Of a DNA stretch of 64,000 nt, positions 1-10,708 are shown piece by piece. The DNA is from Phytophthora quininea (taxonomy: Eukaryota; Oomycota; Peronosporomycetes; Peronosporales; Peronosporaceae), in assembly GCA_011947345.1 (NCBI GenBank), contig JAAVTG010001021.1, forward strand, positions 186,001 to 250,000. Reading direction: 5' to 3'. A model generated the notes under the pieces. That model was not told the DNA's origin and did no database searches. It saw nothing but the letters and a program-made list of their open reading frames with translations. Each line of letters begins with the position of its first letter. Position 1 is the stretch's first letter. A program made the position numbers and the translations under genes.

Positions 1-2
1 GT

Positions 3-74
3 GCCAGCAAGCGCACTCGCTACCGAGCAGCGCTCGACTGGATGCGGCGCAAGTTCAGGCCGCCCACGGCGTGA
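3..74 (+). CDS. Possible C-terminal tail of an upstream gene (partial)
   Basis: The third frame is open from the window edge to a TGA at 72-74 and encodes a basic, helix-like tail ending in RRKFRPPTA. Nothing else supports it. It could be the end of another gene like the two PH-like genes nearby, which also have basic C-termini, but it could equally be chance. Confidence 0.25.
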   Translation, partial: ASKRTRYRAALDWMRRKFRPPTA

Positions 75-637
75 AAACAGCAGCAGCAGGATCGATACCG
101 CTCATGTCGCGGCGAACACTTCAGCTGCATGGATCGACTGAAGGCATCCAGCACGGTTGCTTCCGTTCGGAGGCAAACCGAACCAGCGCCGGCGCCCGAC
201 GAGCTTCAAGATTTCCGCGTGTCAAGCGCAACACGGGGAATCCTCGCATTCACTGCCGCAGCCCCGCCTAATATAAAACCTATTTATCCGTGATCGGATT
301 GCCGTGCCGTTGGAAAGAACCAACCAACCTTGTTTTCCTGTGCGTCGGCGATTGTGGTGGAAACGACGGTATTACGGTCGACGAGAGAGTCCACGCGTTT
401 AACGCTGAAGTGCGCGGCGTTTGCTGGTGCCGACGGCGACGAACGCCGCGGACGGCAAGACCGTCGCCCACCACTGCTGATGTGGATGGTGGCGTTGCTC
501 GTGAGCTCTTCCATTTTTGCTCAGCCAAAATTTCTCGGTTTCAACTGTGCTTGGCGTCGATCGTCTTGTTTGTTTGCGATCCCTCTAGCAATACTGGACG
601 TGGACAAGGCAACAGGATATCTGGCCTCAGCAATCTC

Positions 638-653
638 CGTCACTTTTCAATTT
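638..653 (+). promoter_or_regulatory. Oomycete-type initiator (Inr) for the first PH-like gene
   Basis: The sequence CGTCACTTTTCAATTT matches the published oomycete initiator consensus (GCTCATTYYNCAWTTT) at all but three positions, with the first A at about 642 as likely start of transcription. It lies about 30 nt before the ATG at 674, the usual distance in Phytophthora. It supports that ATG over the longer open frame that begins at 290. Confidence 0.6.
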
Positions 654-673
654 CGCTTCGGTGGAGAGGCACC

Positions 674-1419
674 ATGCGGCGACTGTCGTTGACGGCGATG
701 CCCTCGCGGCGACAGCAGCACCGCGCCAGCCTCGGCGGTGGCTGCTGCAGTAAACGCGGTAGTAGTCTGCGCGCGACGATCGGCAGCTTCAGCATGCTGA
801 GCTCCCGGTCGACCTCGGCCTCAGTGTCTACGTCGGCGTCCACGGACTCGCTGACGTCGCTCGCCAGCTCCTTCGCCAACCTCATCGAGGACGAGGACGG
901 CGACGACCAAGAACTAGAGCAGGAAGAGTGCTCCGAGCAAGGCTGGATGTACTGGAAGAAGGACGGCGACTGCTGGCTCAAGATGTACGCGCGGCTGCGT
1001 AACGAGCTGCTGTGGCTCTCAAGGGCGCGGACGACGCCGTGGCCGTCGTGCAGATCGCCGTGGCCGGGGTGCGGGCCACGACCATCGGCGGCATCATCGC
1101 GCGTGGCCCCAGCGGCGAAAGCATGGAGCTCTTCGCCTATGAACGCGACCGGACGAGCGACTGGATCGATGCGCTGTATGTCGCCGCCCAGCTCACGCAG
1201 TCCTACGAGCGCTCTGTGGCACGGGAACCGGCCGAGACGGAGATGCCGCGAAGCCAGATCAAAGAGGTGGAGCAGATCTACGCGGGCACACTGGTCGTGT
1301 ACAACAAGGAGCAGAAGAAGGCGCCGTGGAAGCAGTTCCTCTCGACCAAGCGACTCCGCGACGCGTGCCGAAAACGCCTCGAGAAGTTCGTGGACCGCTT
1401 GGACACCTCCAAGCGGTAG
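674..1419 (+). CDS. PH-like domain protein, copy 1 (one frame break)
   Basis: The ATG at 674 follows an initiator by about 30 nt. The first 75 residues are rich in Ser, Thr and Arg, then an acidic stretch, then a fold starting GWMYWKK...KMYARLRNELLWL. This pattern (Gly-aromatic start, K-x-Y-x-x-L strand, closing WIDALYVAAQLT helix) resembles a pleckstrin-homology domain, known to bind phosphoinositides or proteins at membranes. A basic helical tail follows. The frame breaks near 1019: the continuation KGADDAVAVVQIAVAG lies one frame over, and the paralogue at 9821-10634 reads straight through the same point, so one base seems to be missing. The PH assignment rests on pattern only. Confidence 0.6.
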
Positions 1420-1803
1420 ATCTCACCACCATATTATTTATCTAAACAACAAAAGTATCATATCCTGCGAATATTGTAACTCCTGGTGATGTCATGGAGC
1501 GTTAGTTGCCGTCACATCGAGCGGTGGTTCGACCCTGCAGTGCAGCGCAATGGTTCCGGCGTGGTGGTCCACGGAATTGTCGCCAGCGATATGCGATGGA
1601 GATTGCACCGACACCAATTCCTGCGAGGCGCCGCTTTTAGTGTCCCGCCGCCAGGTATGAACGTCCAGGAAGAGGCCAAGGTTGCTTGGAGCGGGCTGGG
1701 AATGCAGATGGTCGATTACGGACAGTGGACAAGACGACGACGTCGAGGGAAGAGAAAAGGGGAATTGGCATCTTCAGCTTGCTGTGACAAAAGGATTATG
1801 GAG

Positions 1804-3476
1804 TCAACCAGCTACATGTGCACGCCGTGCACGGCAGCGAGCGTCCTTGTGCGCGTAGAACTCGCGAGTCCACGTCCACATGTGCCGCTTCTCGATGGCC
1901 CGGGCAGCTTTCACCGGTTCCGGGTCGAGCGGGTTGCTGAACATGAGATCCAAGTGGTGAGCACCGCCCTCGATGTGCACGGCGACCACGGACGCTGAGA
2001 AGTTCTGCAACACCCCGTCGCCGAGCACGGGTCGTAATTGCCGTTGCTGAATACGATGTTGCTCGCGACCTCCAGGAAGCGGCGTCCGCCGTAGTGGATC
2101 GTCGGCCACGCTATCCGCGCGTCGATTCCCCACTCGTCGTGACAACTCGCGTTGTCCGCGGTGAAGTTCCAAGGTGAACCCCAAAACATATCCTTGACCC
2201 CGTCGGTGGTTGTTGGGCCGTACAGCTCAGCGCAGTAAATGTAGTCCCAGAAGTTGCTGTCCACTGCATCTTCGGCGGACGGAGCGTTCATCTTAAAGCA
2301 GCCCTGGTCGCTCGTGCTGTTGTAGTACACCCCGATGGTCTTCGAGAACGATCGCAGCAATGCCAAGCCGCCGTCTTCAGACGCAGGAAAATCGTCGGCC
2401 ACGAACGAACATGCTACACGCATTGGATAGGCCGGAAGTTCGCTGACACCGTTCATGATGTACGACGACGGGTAAGGATAGTTCCCCATTGCCATCGAGT
2501 CGAAGGCGTCCCTCGCCCACCACATCAGTGTCTCGACGTCTGCATCAGAGACGACTGGGGTGTCTTCACAGAGCACCAGCGCTTGCTTTAATTTGCGACG
2601 ACCGTCGACAGTCTCGCCAAGTTTTCGCATTATCGGCCACACCCGACGGATGTTTGGCACGCAGTTTTCAGCGGATCCAGCTTCAGGAGATGCATCGAAC
2701 GTAGTTACCTGAGAGTATCCTCCGAGATCATGAGTCACTTCGTCACCAAAGTACGACAAAATGGGAGCTGATGCCGCGATAACCCCGTCAATGATGTGAG
2801 GATACTTCATACGGAACCACGACCCGAGCATGCCGCCGTACGAACCGCCAAAACCGATCACCGGCACGTCACGATCGTACTCCGCCTTCAAGTACGTGAT
2901 CAAAACCGCGTAGTCCGCGATCGCCTGCTCCGTCGACAGGTACTGCATGTGCTTGGTCACGTCCTTGCCGAACGGCACCGACTTGCCGAAGTATCGGTGC
3001 TCTGCGAACACAAGCATGGCGCCGAACTCCTGCGCGTTCTCCCACATGAGACCGGTGTGGTTCAGGTACAGCTCGACGTCGGCTTCGTTGCCGACGTAGA
3101 AGAACATGACGCCTCCCGGTCGGAAGTGCTGATCGCAAACGAAGTATCGTTGCTGGTAGGTTGGTGCTCCGACGTCGAAGTGGTCGAGCGTCTGTGTGAA
3201 GAACTTCTCCTTGCATTGACTCATTAGGTCCGATGGTTCAGCGTCGGTATCCGACTCGGTCGATGTGGGGAATCTATTGGATTCTGCGTACCAGTCCACA
3301 CGACTTTCTGTAATCAGCGGCGTAGTCACCGCTTGCATCTTGAGGAGCAGCAAGACTGGAGTTAGGACAACAGCAAGGAGCATAGCAATACTCCACACCC
3401 CAGTCCTGCGTGATGAAGCAGCCAGCACACTCACACCACCATTTTCCAGTATAGGAACTCGCTCCTCGTCCGACAT
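1804..3476 (-). CDS. S28 serine carboxypeptidase/DPP2-like, copy 1 (frame break near the catalytic Asp)
   Basis: Family S28 (lysosomal Pro-X carboxypeptidase / dipeptidyl-peptidase 2), which cuts after or next to proline. The N-terminus has a short cytosolic tail with ERVPIL, then one hydrophobic segment (about residues 28-46: IAMLLAVVLTPVLLLL), so a type II membrane anchor rather than a cleaved signal peptide. The nucleophile motif GGSYGG is present. Near 2026 the frame breaks right after NYDP, where copy 2 reads NYDPWSG; the rest, with GGAHHLDL (catalytic His), continues in another frame to a stop at 1804. One base is missing in the Trp codon. The gene is either a recent pseudogene or a sequencing indel. 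It is tandem to copy 2 and shares with it a stretch of identical DNA. Confidence 0.85.
2774..3237. repeat. 464-bp tract identical to 4597-5060 (S28 copy 1)
   Basis: By eye, every base from 2774 to 3237 matches 4597-5060 (offset 1823), while the flanks at both ends differ at once and the rest of the two S28 genes has diverged clearly. The tract encodes the segment from SDLMSQ through the GGSYGG nucleophile region to HIIDGVIA. Confidence 0.9.
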
Positions 3477-3652
3477 GACTGCGTTCTCGGGGACGAATAG
3501 TCAAATGCTGAGCACACGTGATGAGTGTTCATTCAACTCTTCAACCAGTATTGGCAATCATCGGTGATGCGACATTGTTGGTGCTGCTCCTGTACATGTG
3601 GCTGCTACTTACTTCCCCACTGCTGCGCCACCAGGTCCTCTCTCGTCCTCTC

Positions 3653-5272
3653 TCATTCGTTGGCGACGACAGCCTTGTGCTCGTAGAACTCGCGAGCCCA
3701 CTTGTGCATGTGCTGCTTCTCAGCCTCCCGCACGGCCAGGACGGAAGGCGTGTCCAACTTGTTGCTGAACATGAGATCCAAATGGTGCGCTCCACCTTCC
3801 ACCGCGAGGGCGACGACAGAGTCCGAGAAGTTTTGCAGCACGCCCGTACCGGACCACGGGTCGTAATTGCCGTTGCTGAAGACGATGTTGCTCGCTGCTT
3901 TCAACGCCTTGCGTCCACCGTACTGCGTCGTAGCCCAAAGAGGACGCAGCTCGACTCCCCACTCGGCCTTGCAGTGCTCGTTGTCCTTGGTGAAATTCCA
4001 CGGGACCGGCCAGAACATGTCGTTGATTCCGTCGACAGCTTGCGGCTGGTAAATCTCGGCGCAGAATATGTAGTCCCAAAAGTCCGAGTCCATCGCGGAT
4101 TCGTTCGACGATGCACTCAGTTCGTAGCACTCCTGGTCCTTTGTGCTGTTGTAGTACACGCCGATCGATTTAGAGAAGGCAGCTAGCAGTCCAAGATCGT
4201 CATTTGCTGCGAAATCCTCGGCCACGAACGAGCACGCTACACGCACAGGGAAGGCCGGCAACACACTCACTCCGTTCATGATGTAGGACGACGGATACGG
4301 GTAGTTCCCCATGCCCATGTAGTCGAACGCCGACTTGGCCCAGTCCATAACGTCATCCACATCTTTTCGAGACTCCACTTTCACACTGCCACATAGAGAC
4401 AAAGCCTTCTTCAACTCCAGACGCCCTTGCTCCGTCGATCCCAGTTTCTTCATCGCCGGCCAGATCCGACGGATATTTGGCGCACAGTTCGGGGCTGACC
4501 CAGCTTCAGGAGATGCATCAAACGTCACAATACGTTCAAAAGACCCCTTATCCAGCGGAATTTCATCCCCCAGAAACGACAAAATCGGTGCCGAGCCCGC
4601 GATAACCCCGTCAATGATGTGAGGATACTTCATACGGAACCACGACCCGAGCATGCCGCCGTACGAACCGCCAAAACCGATCACCGGCACGTCACGATCG
4701 TACTCCGCCTTCAAGTACGTGATCAAAACCGCGTAGTCCGCGATCGCCTGCTCCGTCGACAGGTACTGCATGTGCTTGGTCACGTCCTTGCCGAACGGCA
4801 CCGACTTGCCGAAGTATCGGTGCTCTGCGAACACAAGCATGGCGCCGAACTCCTGCGCGTTCTCCCACATGAGACCGGTGTGGTTCAGGTACAGCTCGAC
4901 GTCGGCTTCGTTGCCGACGTAGAAGAACATGACGCCTCCCGGTCGGAAGTGCTGATCGCAAACGAAGTATCGTTGCTGGTAGGTTGGTGCTCCGACGTCG
5001 AAGTGGTCGAGCGTCTGTGTGAAGAACTTCTCCTTGCATTGACTCATTAGGTCCGATGGTAATGCTTCGTTGTCGACCGTCGGCAATTGGGTGACGGCGT
5101 TACTCTTGACTTGGTTTGGGATGGAGCTCATCCTGCTGTAGGTGCTGAAGAGCAGGACGGTAGGAGCGATCAGCAGACCGACAGCCGCAAGCAGTAACTG
5201 CAGACGATAATGCTGCGCGTCATTACGGCGGGAAGCTGGTCGTCCGAGCATTGGGGTCTTCTCCATCGCCAT
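3653..5272 (-). CDS. S28 serine carboxypeptidase/DPP2-like, copy 2 (intact)
   Basis: A full-length 539-residue S28 peptidase in one unbroken frame, expected to act on proline-containing peptides in an acidic compartment. A short cytosolic tail (EKTPML at residues 4-9) precedes a hydrophobic anchor at about 24-46. The catalytic Ser is at about residue 203 (GFGGSYGG), Asp at about 471 (NYDPWSG) and His at about 496 (GGAHHLDL). Several N-x-S/T sites lie in the presumed lumenal part. The start at 5272 has a second in-frame ATG two codons on. It is transcribed away from sec24, whose ATG lies 150 bp off, so the two share an upstream region. Substrate and exact compartment are not shown by the sequence. 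Confidence 0.93.
   Translation of the reverse strand: MAMEKTPMLGRPASRRNDAQHYRLQLLLAAVGLLIAPTVLLFSTYSRMSSIPNQVKSNAVTQLPTVDNEALPSDLMSQCKEKFFTQTLDHFDVGAPTYQQRYFVCDQHFRPGGVMFFYVGNEADVELYLNHTGLMWENAQEFGAMLVFAEHRYFGKSVPFGKDVTKHMQYLSTEQAIADYAVLITYLKAEYDRDVPVIGFGGSYGGMLGSWFRMKYPHIIDGVIAGSAPILSFLGDEIPLDKGSFERIVTFDASPEAGSAPNCAPNIRRIWPAMKKLGSTEQGRLELKKALSLCGSVKVESRKDVDDVMDWAKSAFDYMGMGNYPYPSSYIMNGVSVLPAFPVRVACSFVAEDFAANDDLGLLAAFSKSIGVYYNSTKDQECYELSASSNESAMDSDFWDYIFCAEIYQPQAVDGINDMFWPVPWNFTKDNEHCKAEWGVELRPLWATTQYGGRKALKAASNIVFSNGNYDPWSGTGVLQNFSDSVVALAVEGGAHHLDLMFSNKLDTPSVLAVREAEKQHMHKWAREFYEHKAVVANE
4597..5060. repeat. 464-bp tract identical to 2774-3237 (S28 copy 2)
   Basis: Partner of the identical tract in S28 copy 1. 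The sharp edges within otherwise diverged paralogues suggest gene conversion rather than recent duplication of the whole gene. Confidence 0.9.
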
Positions 5273-5423
5273 GGCTGGAAGGGGATGGATCCAGAAATGT
5301 GTTTGTGTCCTTTGGAGATGTGCTCACCTACCAAAACGCATATCTGACATAGTGACTATTCGCCGCGTGGCGCGACGATATCCGAAAGCTATAGGCGAAA
5401 GGTGTCTTGAGGCTCCGACCGCT

Positions 5424-8400
5424 ATGAACAACCCTCCGTACAACCCGTACGGCCAGGGCGCCCCAGCAGCAGCAACAACAGCCCCTCAACAGCAGCATCC
5501 CAGAGCCAACTCCTTCCGCCCCTTCAACCCGGCGCAGGCCAACGCGCCGCTCTCAGGAAGCGGCGGCCCCGGCTTCGCCCGTAGCGCCAGTAGCGGCCCG
5601 CTGTCCACCGGCAGCCTCAATGGTCAGCAGCCCGTACAGCAGGTGGGAGCGGGACGTGGCTTCGCGCCACCTCCAAGGGGCTACTCGGGCCCACAGAGTC
5701 AGCCGTCGACTCCGGCCCCACCCATGCAGCAGTTCAACAATAATGCGGCGCCCATGAGCGGCGGCGGCTACGGCCCACCCAGAGGAGGACCCCCAACGCC
5801 CAGCCCATGATGCGCGGTCCACCTCCCACTGGAGCTGCGCCCATGGGACAAGTGATGCGATCCGCGGGACCACCGCCGCAGGGAGCCCAAATGCCCCCAA
5901 TGCTCAGAACGGACTCAATACTCAGTTCGCTAATATGGGACTCGGATCGTCGACTCCAGGAGTTACGGGCCCCCAGAGGACCACCGCCGATGGGAAACGC
6001 CCCGCCACCGATGGGAGGATCGATGGGACCGCCTCCTCCAGCAATGATGAATCAGCAGCCCCCACCGATGAACCAGCCGCAGCAACCTCCTATGATGAAC
6101 CAACAGCAGCCGCCGGTGATGAACCAGCAGCAGCAGCCAATGATGAACCAGCCCCTGCTAATAACTACAACAATCTGCCGAGCGGTAACTTCCAGCAGCA
6201 GGATGTGATGGGCGGTACGTGCAATATCGTTGCTACTGTGGTGATGTTGATGTTGAAGAGGCTAATGTCGTGATTTGCAACAATTTGGATCGTGCAGATG
6301 GATATGGCGGCCAGCCAGGCGGTTTCCAGGGACAGCAGGTGCAGCAGGCATCGCCGCTCACTGAGGAAATGATGTCGGCGCAATGCGATCCACGGTTCAT
6401 GCGGCTTACGGTGAATTCGCTGCCACACTCGCTTGACCACGCAAACAAATCAAAGCTCACGTACGGTGTAATCATTCGCCCGCTAGCCCCGCCTGAGGAA
6501 GGAGACGACATTGATGTGGTGAATTTCGGACCTACTGGCGTTGTGCGTTGCCGTCACTGCCGGACGTACATGAACCCTTTTGTGCAGTGGGTGGACAACG
6601 GCCGTCGATGGCGATGTAACCTCTGTGGTGTGTCGAACGAGGTGGCTAGCTCGTACTTTTGCCATCTTGGCGCCAACCAACAGCGCCAGGATCGTGAGGA
6701 GCGTCCAGAACTCAACGCAGGCAGTGTGGAGATTATTGCGCCTTCGGAGTACATGATGCGTCCACCGCAGCCACCATGCTACATGTTTGTTATCGATGTT
6801 TCAGCGACAGCAATCGCGTCAGGCGCCGTGCAGATTGCTGTTGACACAATCAAGGAGCAGCTGGACAACCTCCCGGGTGCCCCACGCACGCGCGTTGGCT
6901 TTCTCACGTATGACAACACCATTCACTTTTACAATCTGAAGGTTTGTGCTCGAATTATGATATTGATTCTTCTCGGAGGCAACTTTTGACGAATTAATTG
7001 TGCTCTGTAGGCAACGCTGAAGGCCCCTCAAATGATGGTGGTGGCTGACCTGGACGAGCTCTTCATCCCTATCCCCGACGAACTGCTTGTGAACCTCAGC
7101 GATTCGCGCGAGATGGTCGAGATGTTGCTAGAGACTTTGCCAGCAATCCACCAAAATTCCCGCTCTGCTGAGACCGCACTTGGCCCTGCTATTCGCGTGG
7201 CTTTCAAGCTGATGGTACGTTGCTCATTTCGCTTGTGGAAATGCGTTTTATTTATGGTTCTCGTCTGTGGAAATTTGTAGTCGTCGATCGGCGGAAAAAT
7301 GTTGGTTTTCCAGTCGTCATTGCCGTCAACCGGGCAAGGTGCGCTCCGAAACCGCGACAACCCGCGGATGTACGGGACAGACAAAGAACACACTCTGCTG
7401 CAGCCCGTGGACACGTACGTATTCAATATTTATGTCACTAGCAAGGTATCTACGCTCACAAAATTACTTCTTGCATTTTCCAGGTTCTACCGAACGAATG
7501 CTATCGATTTCTGCCGCCAGCAAGTCAGTGTCGACACCTTCCTGTTCTCATCGATGTACACAGATATCGCATCCATGGGTAAGATTGATTTTCTTTCTCG
7601 TTTAGTGATGTTGATGTATCGGTAACTGATGTAAAATGCTTTTGTAGGTTCCTTGTCAAAATATTCGGCTGGTCAAGTGTACTACTACCCGGCGTTCAAC
7701 GCTGAACGCGATGCCGAGAAGTTCCGCAAGGAGCTGGCGCACTGCCTTGTTCGCGAAACCGCTTGGGAGGCAGTCATGCGTGTGCGCTGCACAAAGGGCA
7801 TGCGCTTAGCGAACTTCTACGGCAACTTTTTCTTGCGTGGGCCGGACTGCTTGCGCTGCCGACGTGCAATGCGGACTCTACATTCGCTGTGGAAATCACA
7901 CACAGCGATGCGCTATTGACCTCTTCGACCATTTCTGTGCAAGCTGGTTTGCTGTACACCAACTCGGGTGGCGAGCGTCGTATCCGAGTCCACACCGTGT
8001 GCATTCCAGTCACCAAATGTACGTTACTCTGTCGTTTGCTTGGTGTTACTGTAGACTGACTCATCTTGTGTTGTAGTATTCGCGGAGTTGTTCCGCCAGG
8101 TTGACCAGGATGCGCTGTGTAACATTATGGCGAAGAGTGCTCTGGAGACTGCTTTAAAGACGGGTCTGGACAGCGGTCGTTCGCGCTTGCAGACGCAGTG
8201 CGCTGACATTGTGCGCGCTTACCGCAACTCGGGGCCTACGGTGCCAAGCAAGCCTCGGGATACCAACTCCACCTCCCGGAGTCCCTTCAACTGCTTCCTC
8301 TCTATGTTGTACGTACAAACTACTTGGAGTTTTGCTTGCTAGCTTTCTCTTACTAGTTTCTTGTTCTCTGCAGATGTCTTTGTTGAAAAACTCGACATTA

Positions 8401-9154
8401 CGCGGCGGTACCGACCTCAACGTGGATGAACGAGCGTTCCTGCAATATGAAGTACGTTTTTCACTGCAAACACTTGAATCTGCGTGACTAACACAAATTG
8501 TGTGTATTTTTGCAGCTCAACAACATGCCGGTGGAGCTGTCGCGAGTGTTTATTTACCCGCGCATGTTTGCTCTTCACAATATGCCCCCTGAGGTTGGAC
8601 TGCCAGCTGAAGAAGACCAAGCAAGCGACGAAGGATCCCAGGGTGCCAGCAAAATCCATCGTGCTTCCGTCAGTTATTAACCTGTCTATCGAGCGGCTGC
8701 AGTGTGACGGAGTGTTCCTGCTGGACGACACTCTTAGCCTCTACCTGTGGGTTGGTCGCTCTGCTCCGCCTGAGCTTCTGACGAGCCTCTTCGGCATTGC
8801 TTCCATGGAGGGCGTGGACTGCAGCCAGGTAGGGATGGCGTGCCCACCTAGTGACTCATGGAGAGTGATTTGTTACTTACGTGATATTTTTTTGGTGGTT
8901 TGCCTGCTCAGTTGAAGCTTTTGGAGCCTCATGACGACACAAGTCGCCGTGTGGATGCGATCTTGTCGTCGATCCGAGCCGAGAGATTGCCCTTCCAGAA
9001 CGTTGTAATCATGCGAGAAGGTGACCCGGCCGAGGGTCGGTACTTCTGGAAGTTAGTGGAAGACCGGGCCAGCTTCAGCGGCGGCTCCTACTCCTACTCG
9101 GAGTACTTGGGCCAGATCAGCCGCATGAGTCTCTCGGGCGGTGCTGGAAGATAG
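5424..9154 (+). CDS. SEC24: COPII coat protein Sec24 (10 exons, several frame breaks)
   Basis: Sec24 selects cargo in the COPII coat on ER exit sites. Exons by splice signals: 5424-6214, 6298-6941, 7011-7214, 7281-7414, 7484-7578, 7648-8018, 8077-8308, 8374-8451, 8516-8828 and 8912-9154. The N-terminus is a Pro/Gln/Gly-rich tail with MMNQQQPP-type repeats. Exon 2 holds the zinc finger (CRHC...CNLC) and the start of the trunk (CYMFVIDVS), later exons the helical and gelsolin-like parts. The frame breaks at C-runs at 5790, 5894, 5970 and 6152, near 7846 (before the conserved LLALP), between about 8240 and 8264, and near 8650. Each break is one base and conserved sequence resumes in the next frame, so indel errors are likely. 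It is divergent from S28 copy 2. Confidence 0.9.
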
Positions 9155-9820
9155 ATAAAGACGGAAGTACTCGTCGCAGGCAGGACGGAGACGATGAAAA
9201 TGAAGAAAATGGAAATGCGTTGTAGATCGATGTTTGCCGGCCTGTTGTTGGACTGTTGATCGTGTGCTTTCCAGCCAGCCACATGCTGCGATCTTGTGCT
9301 TGCGGGATATTCGTCACCATGTGGCAGCACCGTCACTGAAGCGAGTAATGGTCCGCCACCAGCGTAGCGCTCGTATATACTTGGCAGGTGACGAAAGAGC
9401 GAACTGCACGTCCTGGTCCAAGACTCTTGGACAATGATAGCCGACAGCATTGCTAGTGTGCTAGGCCTAGTGATCTCTAGCCCCGTCCGGCCACGGTACC
9501 CGCTACGCTACGAATGATATCTGCGAGCAGCGCGCGACATCTGGTAAGCTGTGCTTGTCGACCACGTGACAGAGCCCACCGAGCTGACCACCGACTCGTC
9601 CTTCTCTCCGCGTTGAACCGCGCTTCAATTACACATGTCGAAAGCCGATGGCGGGGAGAGAGCCTTTCTCGGCGAGCCAGCATGCTCCATGGCTCGCAGT
9701 GGCACGGTACAGTGCACAGAGCTTTTCGGGTGGCGGGGTCTCTGCTGAGAGTCGGTCATTGTCGAAAGCCTCACGGCCGGCGAACTTGGTGGAGTTAGGC
9801 CTCTTTCATTTCCTTTGGAA
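9155..9820. other. Intergenic region, no gene seen
   Basis: I found no conserved coding pattern on either strand; the open frames here are short and arginine/serine-biased as chance frames are. It must hold the sec24 terminator and the promoter of the second PH-like gene. A TCATTTCC stretch just before the ATG at 9821 only weakly resembles the oomycete initiator. Confidence 0.5.
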
Positions 9821-10634
9821 ATGAACGGCCAAGCTTCCAAGTACTCCATGCAGCAGTTCTTCGTCGCGGGCTCCGTGGAGAGTCTGGGGCTGCGACGAAC
9901 CTGCGCGTCGTTCGTTGACGTGTCGGCGACCCCGCGACTCACGGAATCGAAGCAACCTCGCGCCAGCGAGACCTTTGCTGCGTCTCGCCGCGGTCGTCTC
10001 GGTCGAACGACTCGTTCCTGTCGTTGAGTACCGTCTCGACGGCGTCGTCGTCGCGACTCTCGTCGTCTCCATTGCCGCAAGGCATTCACATCCAGGATGG
10101 ATGTACTGGGCCCGCCACGAAGACAACGACACCGCGGCCGGGTCCGAACGGTATACCAAGGTGTACGCCGTACTGCGCAACGAGTTCCTACTGCTGTACC
10201 GCAACAACCAACGGCAGTCCAAGAAGGTGCGACCGTCACCACTCGTGCAGATCGCGGTCGCTCACTCGTACCGGTCGGTTGAAGGCGTTCTGCATGTGGA
10301 AGACCCGTACGGCGAAGAGATGGAGCTGCATCTGTACAACCGAGAAGATGTCGCTGTTAGTTGTGAATGGGGCGAAGCTCTTGAACAAGCGGCGGAACTC
10401 ACTCATGCACACTTTTCCAACTTTGACATCAAGGTGGAAGACCTCTCACGAGGCAGCGTCTATCGCGGTTCGCTGCACGACTTCCGGTTGGGTCGGGAGA
10501 GCTCCATTCGGAGGTCGGTCACGCAGATGAAGAAGCTCAATAGCTGGCAGACACTCCGCTCTGGAGTCCGCAAGATCATCCCGTCGCGGATTGCCAACCG
10601 TGTCAAGTACAATCGGTCGTCGTCGCCCAACTGA
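9821..10634 (+). CDS. PH-like domain protein, copy 2 (two frame breaks in the N-terminal tail)
   Basis: Paralogue of the gene at 674-1419. The shared core runs GWMYWARH...KVYAVLRNEFLLLYRN...LVQIAVAHSY...EMELHLYNRED...EALEQAAELT, a PH-like pattern, followed by a basic tail. The core is unbroken from about 10098 to the stop at 10634. The Ser/Thr-rich N-terminal part passes through two other frames (breaks near 9985 and 10095), starting at the ATG at 9821; that start is a proposal. The paralogue has the same layout: Ser-rich leader, PH-like core, basic end. Likely a membrane-associated adaptor; lipid specificity cannot be read. Confidence 0.6.
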
Positions 10635-10708
10635 TGACTCGATAGCATATTTATTACCACTCTCGCCTACTCCATCGGAAGAGTAGTTTGGTAGTGGAAA
10701 CCAGTAGA

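Noticed and set aside
290..673. Upstream extension of the first PH-like gene
   Set aside because: The frame is open from 290 but contains no ATG that fits, is unlike the paralogue, and the initiator at 638-653 places the start at 674.
2796..3227. Identical 143-codon plus-strand frames at 2796-3227 and 4619-5050
   Set aside because: Both are antisense to the S28 genes; they are identical only because the DNA block is.
9514..9798. Short Arg/Ser-rich plus-strand frame in the gap after sec24
   Set aside because: No conserved pattern and typical chance composition for GC-rich DNA.
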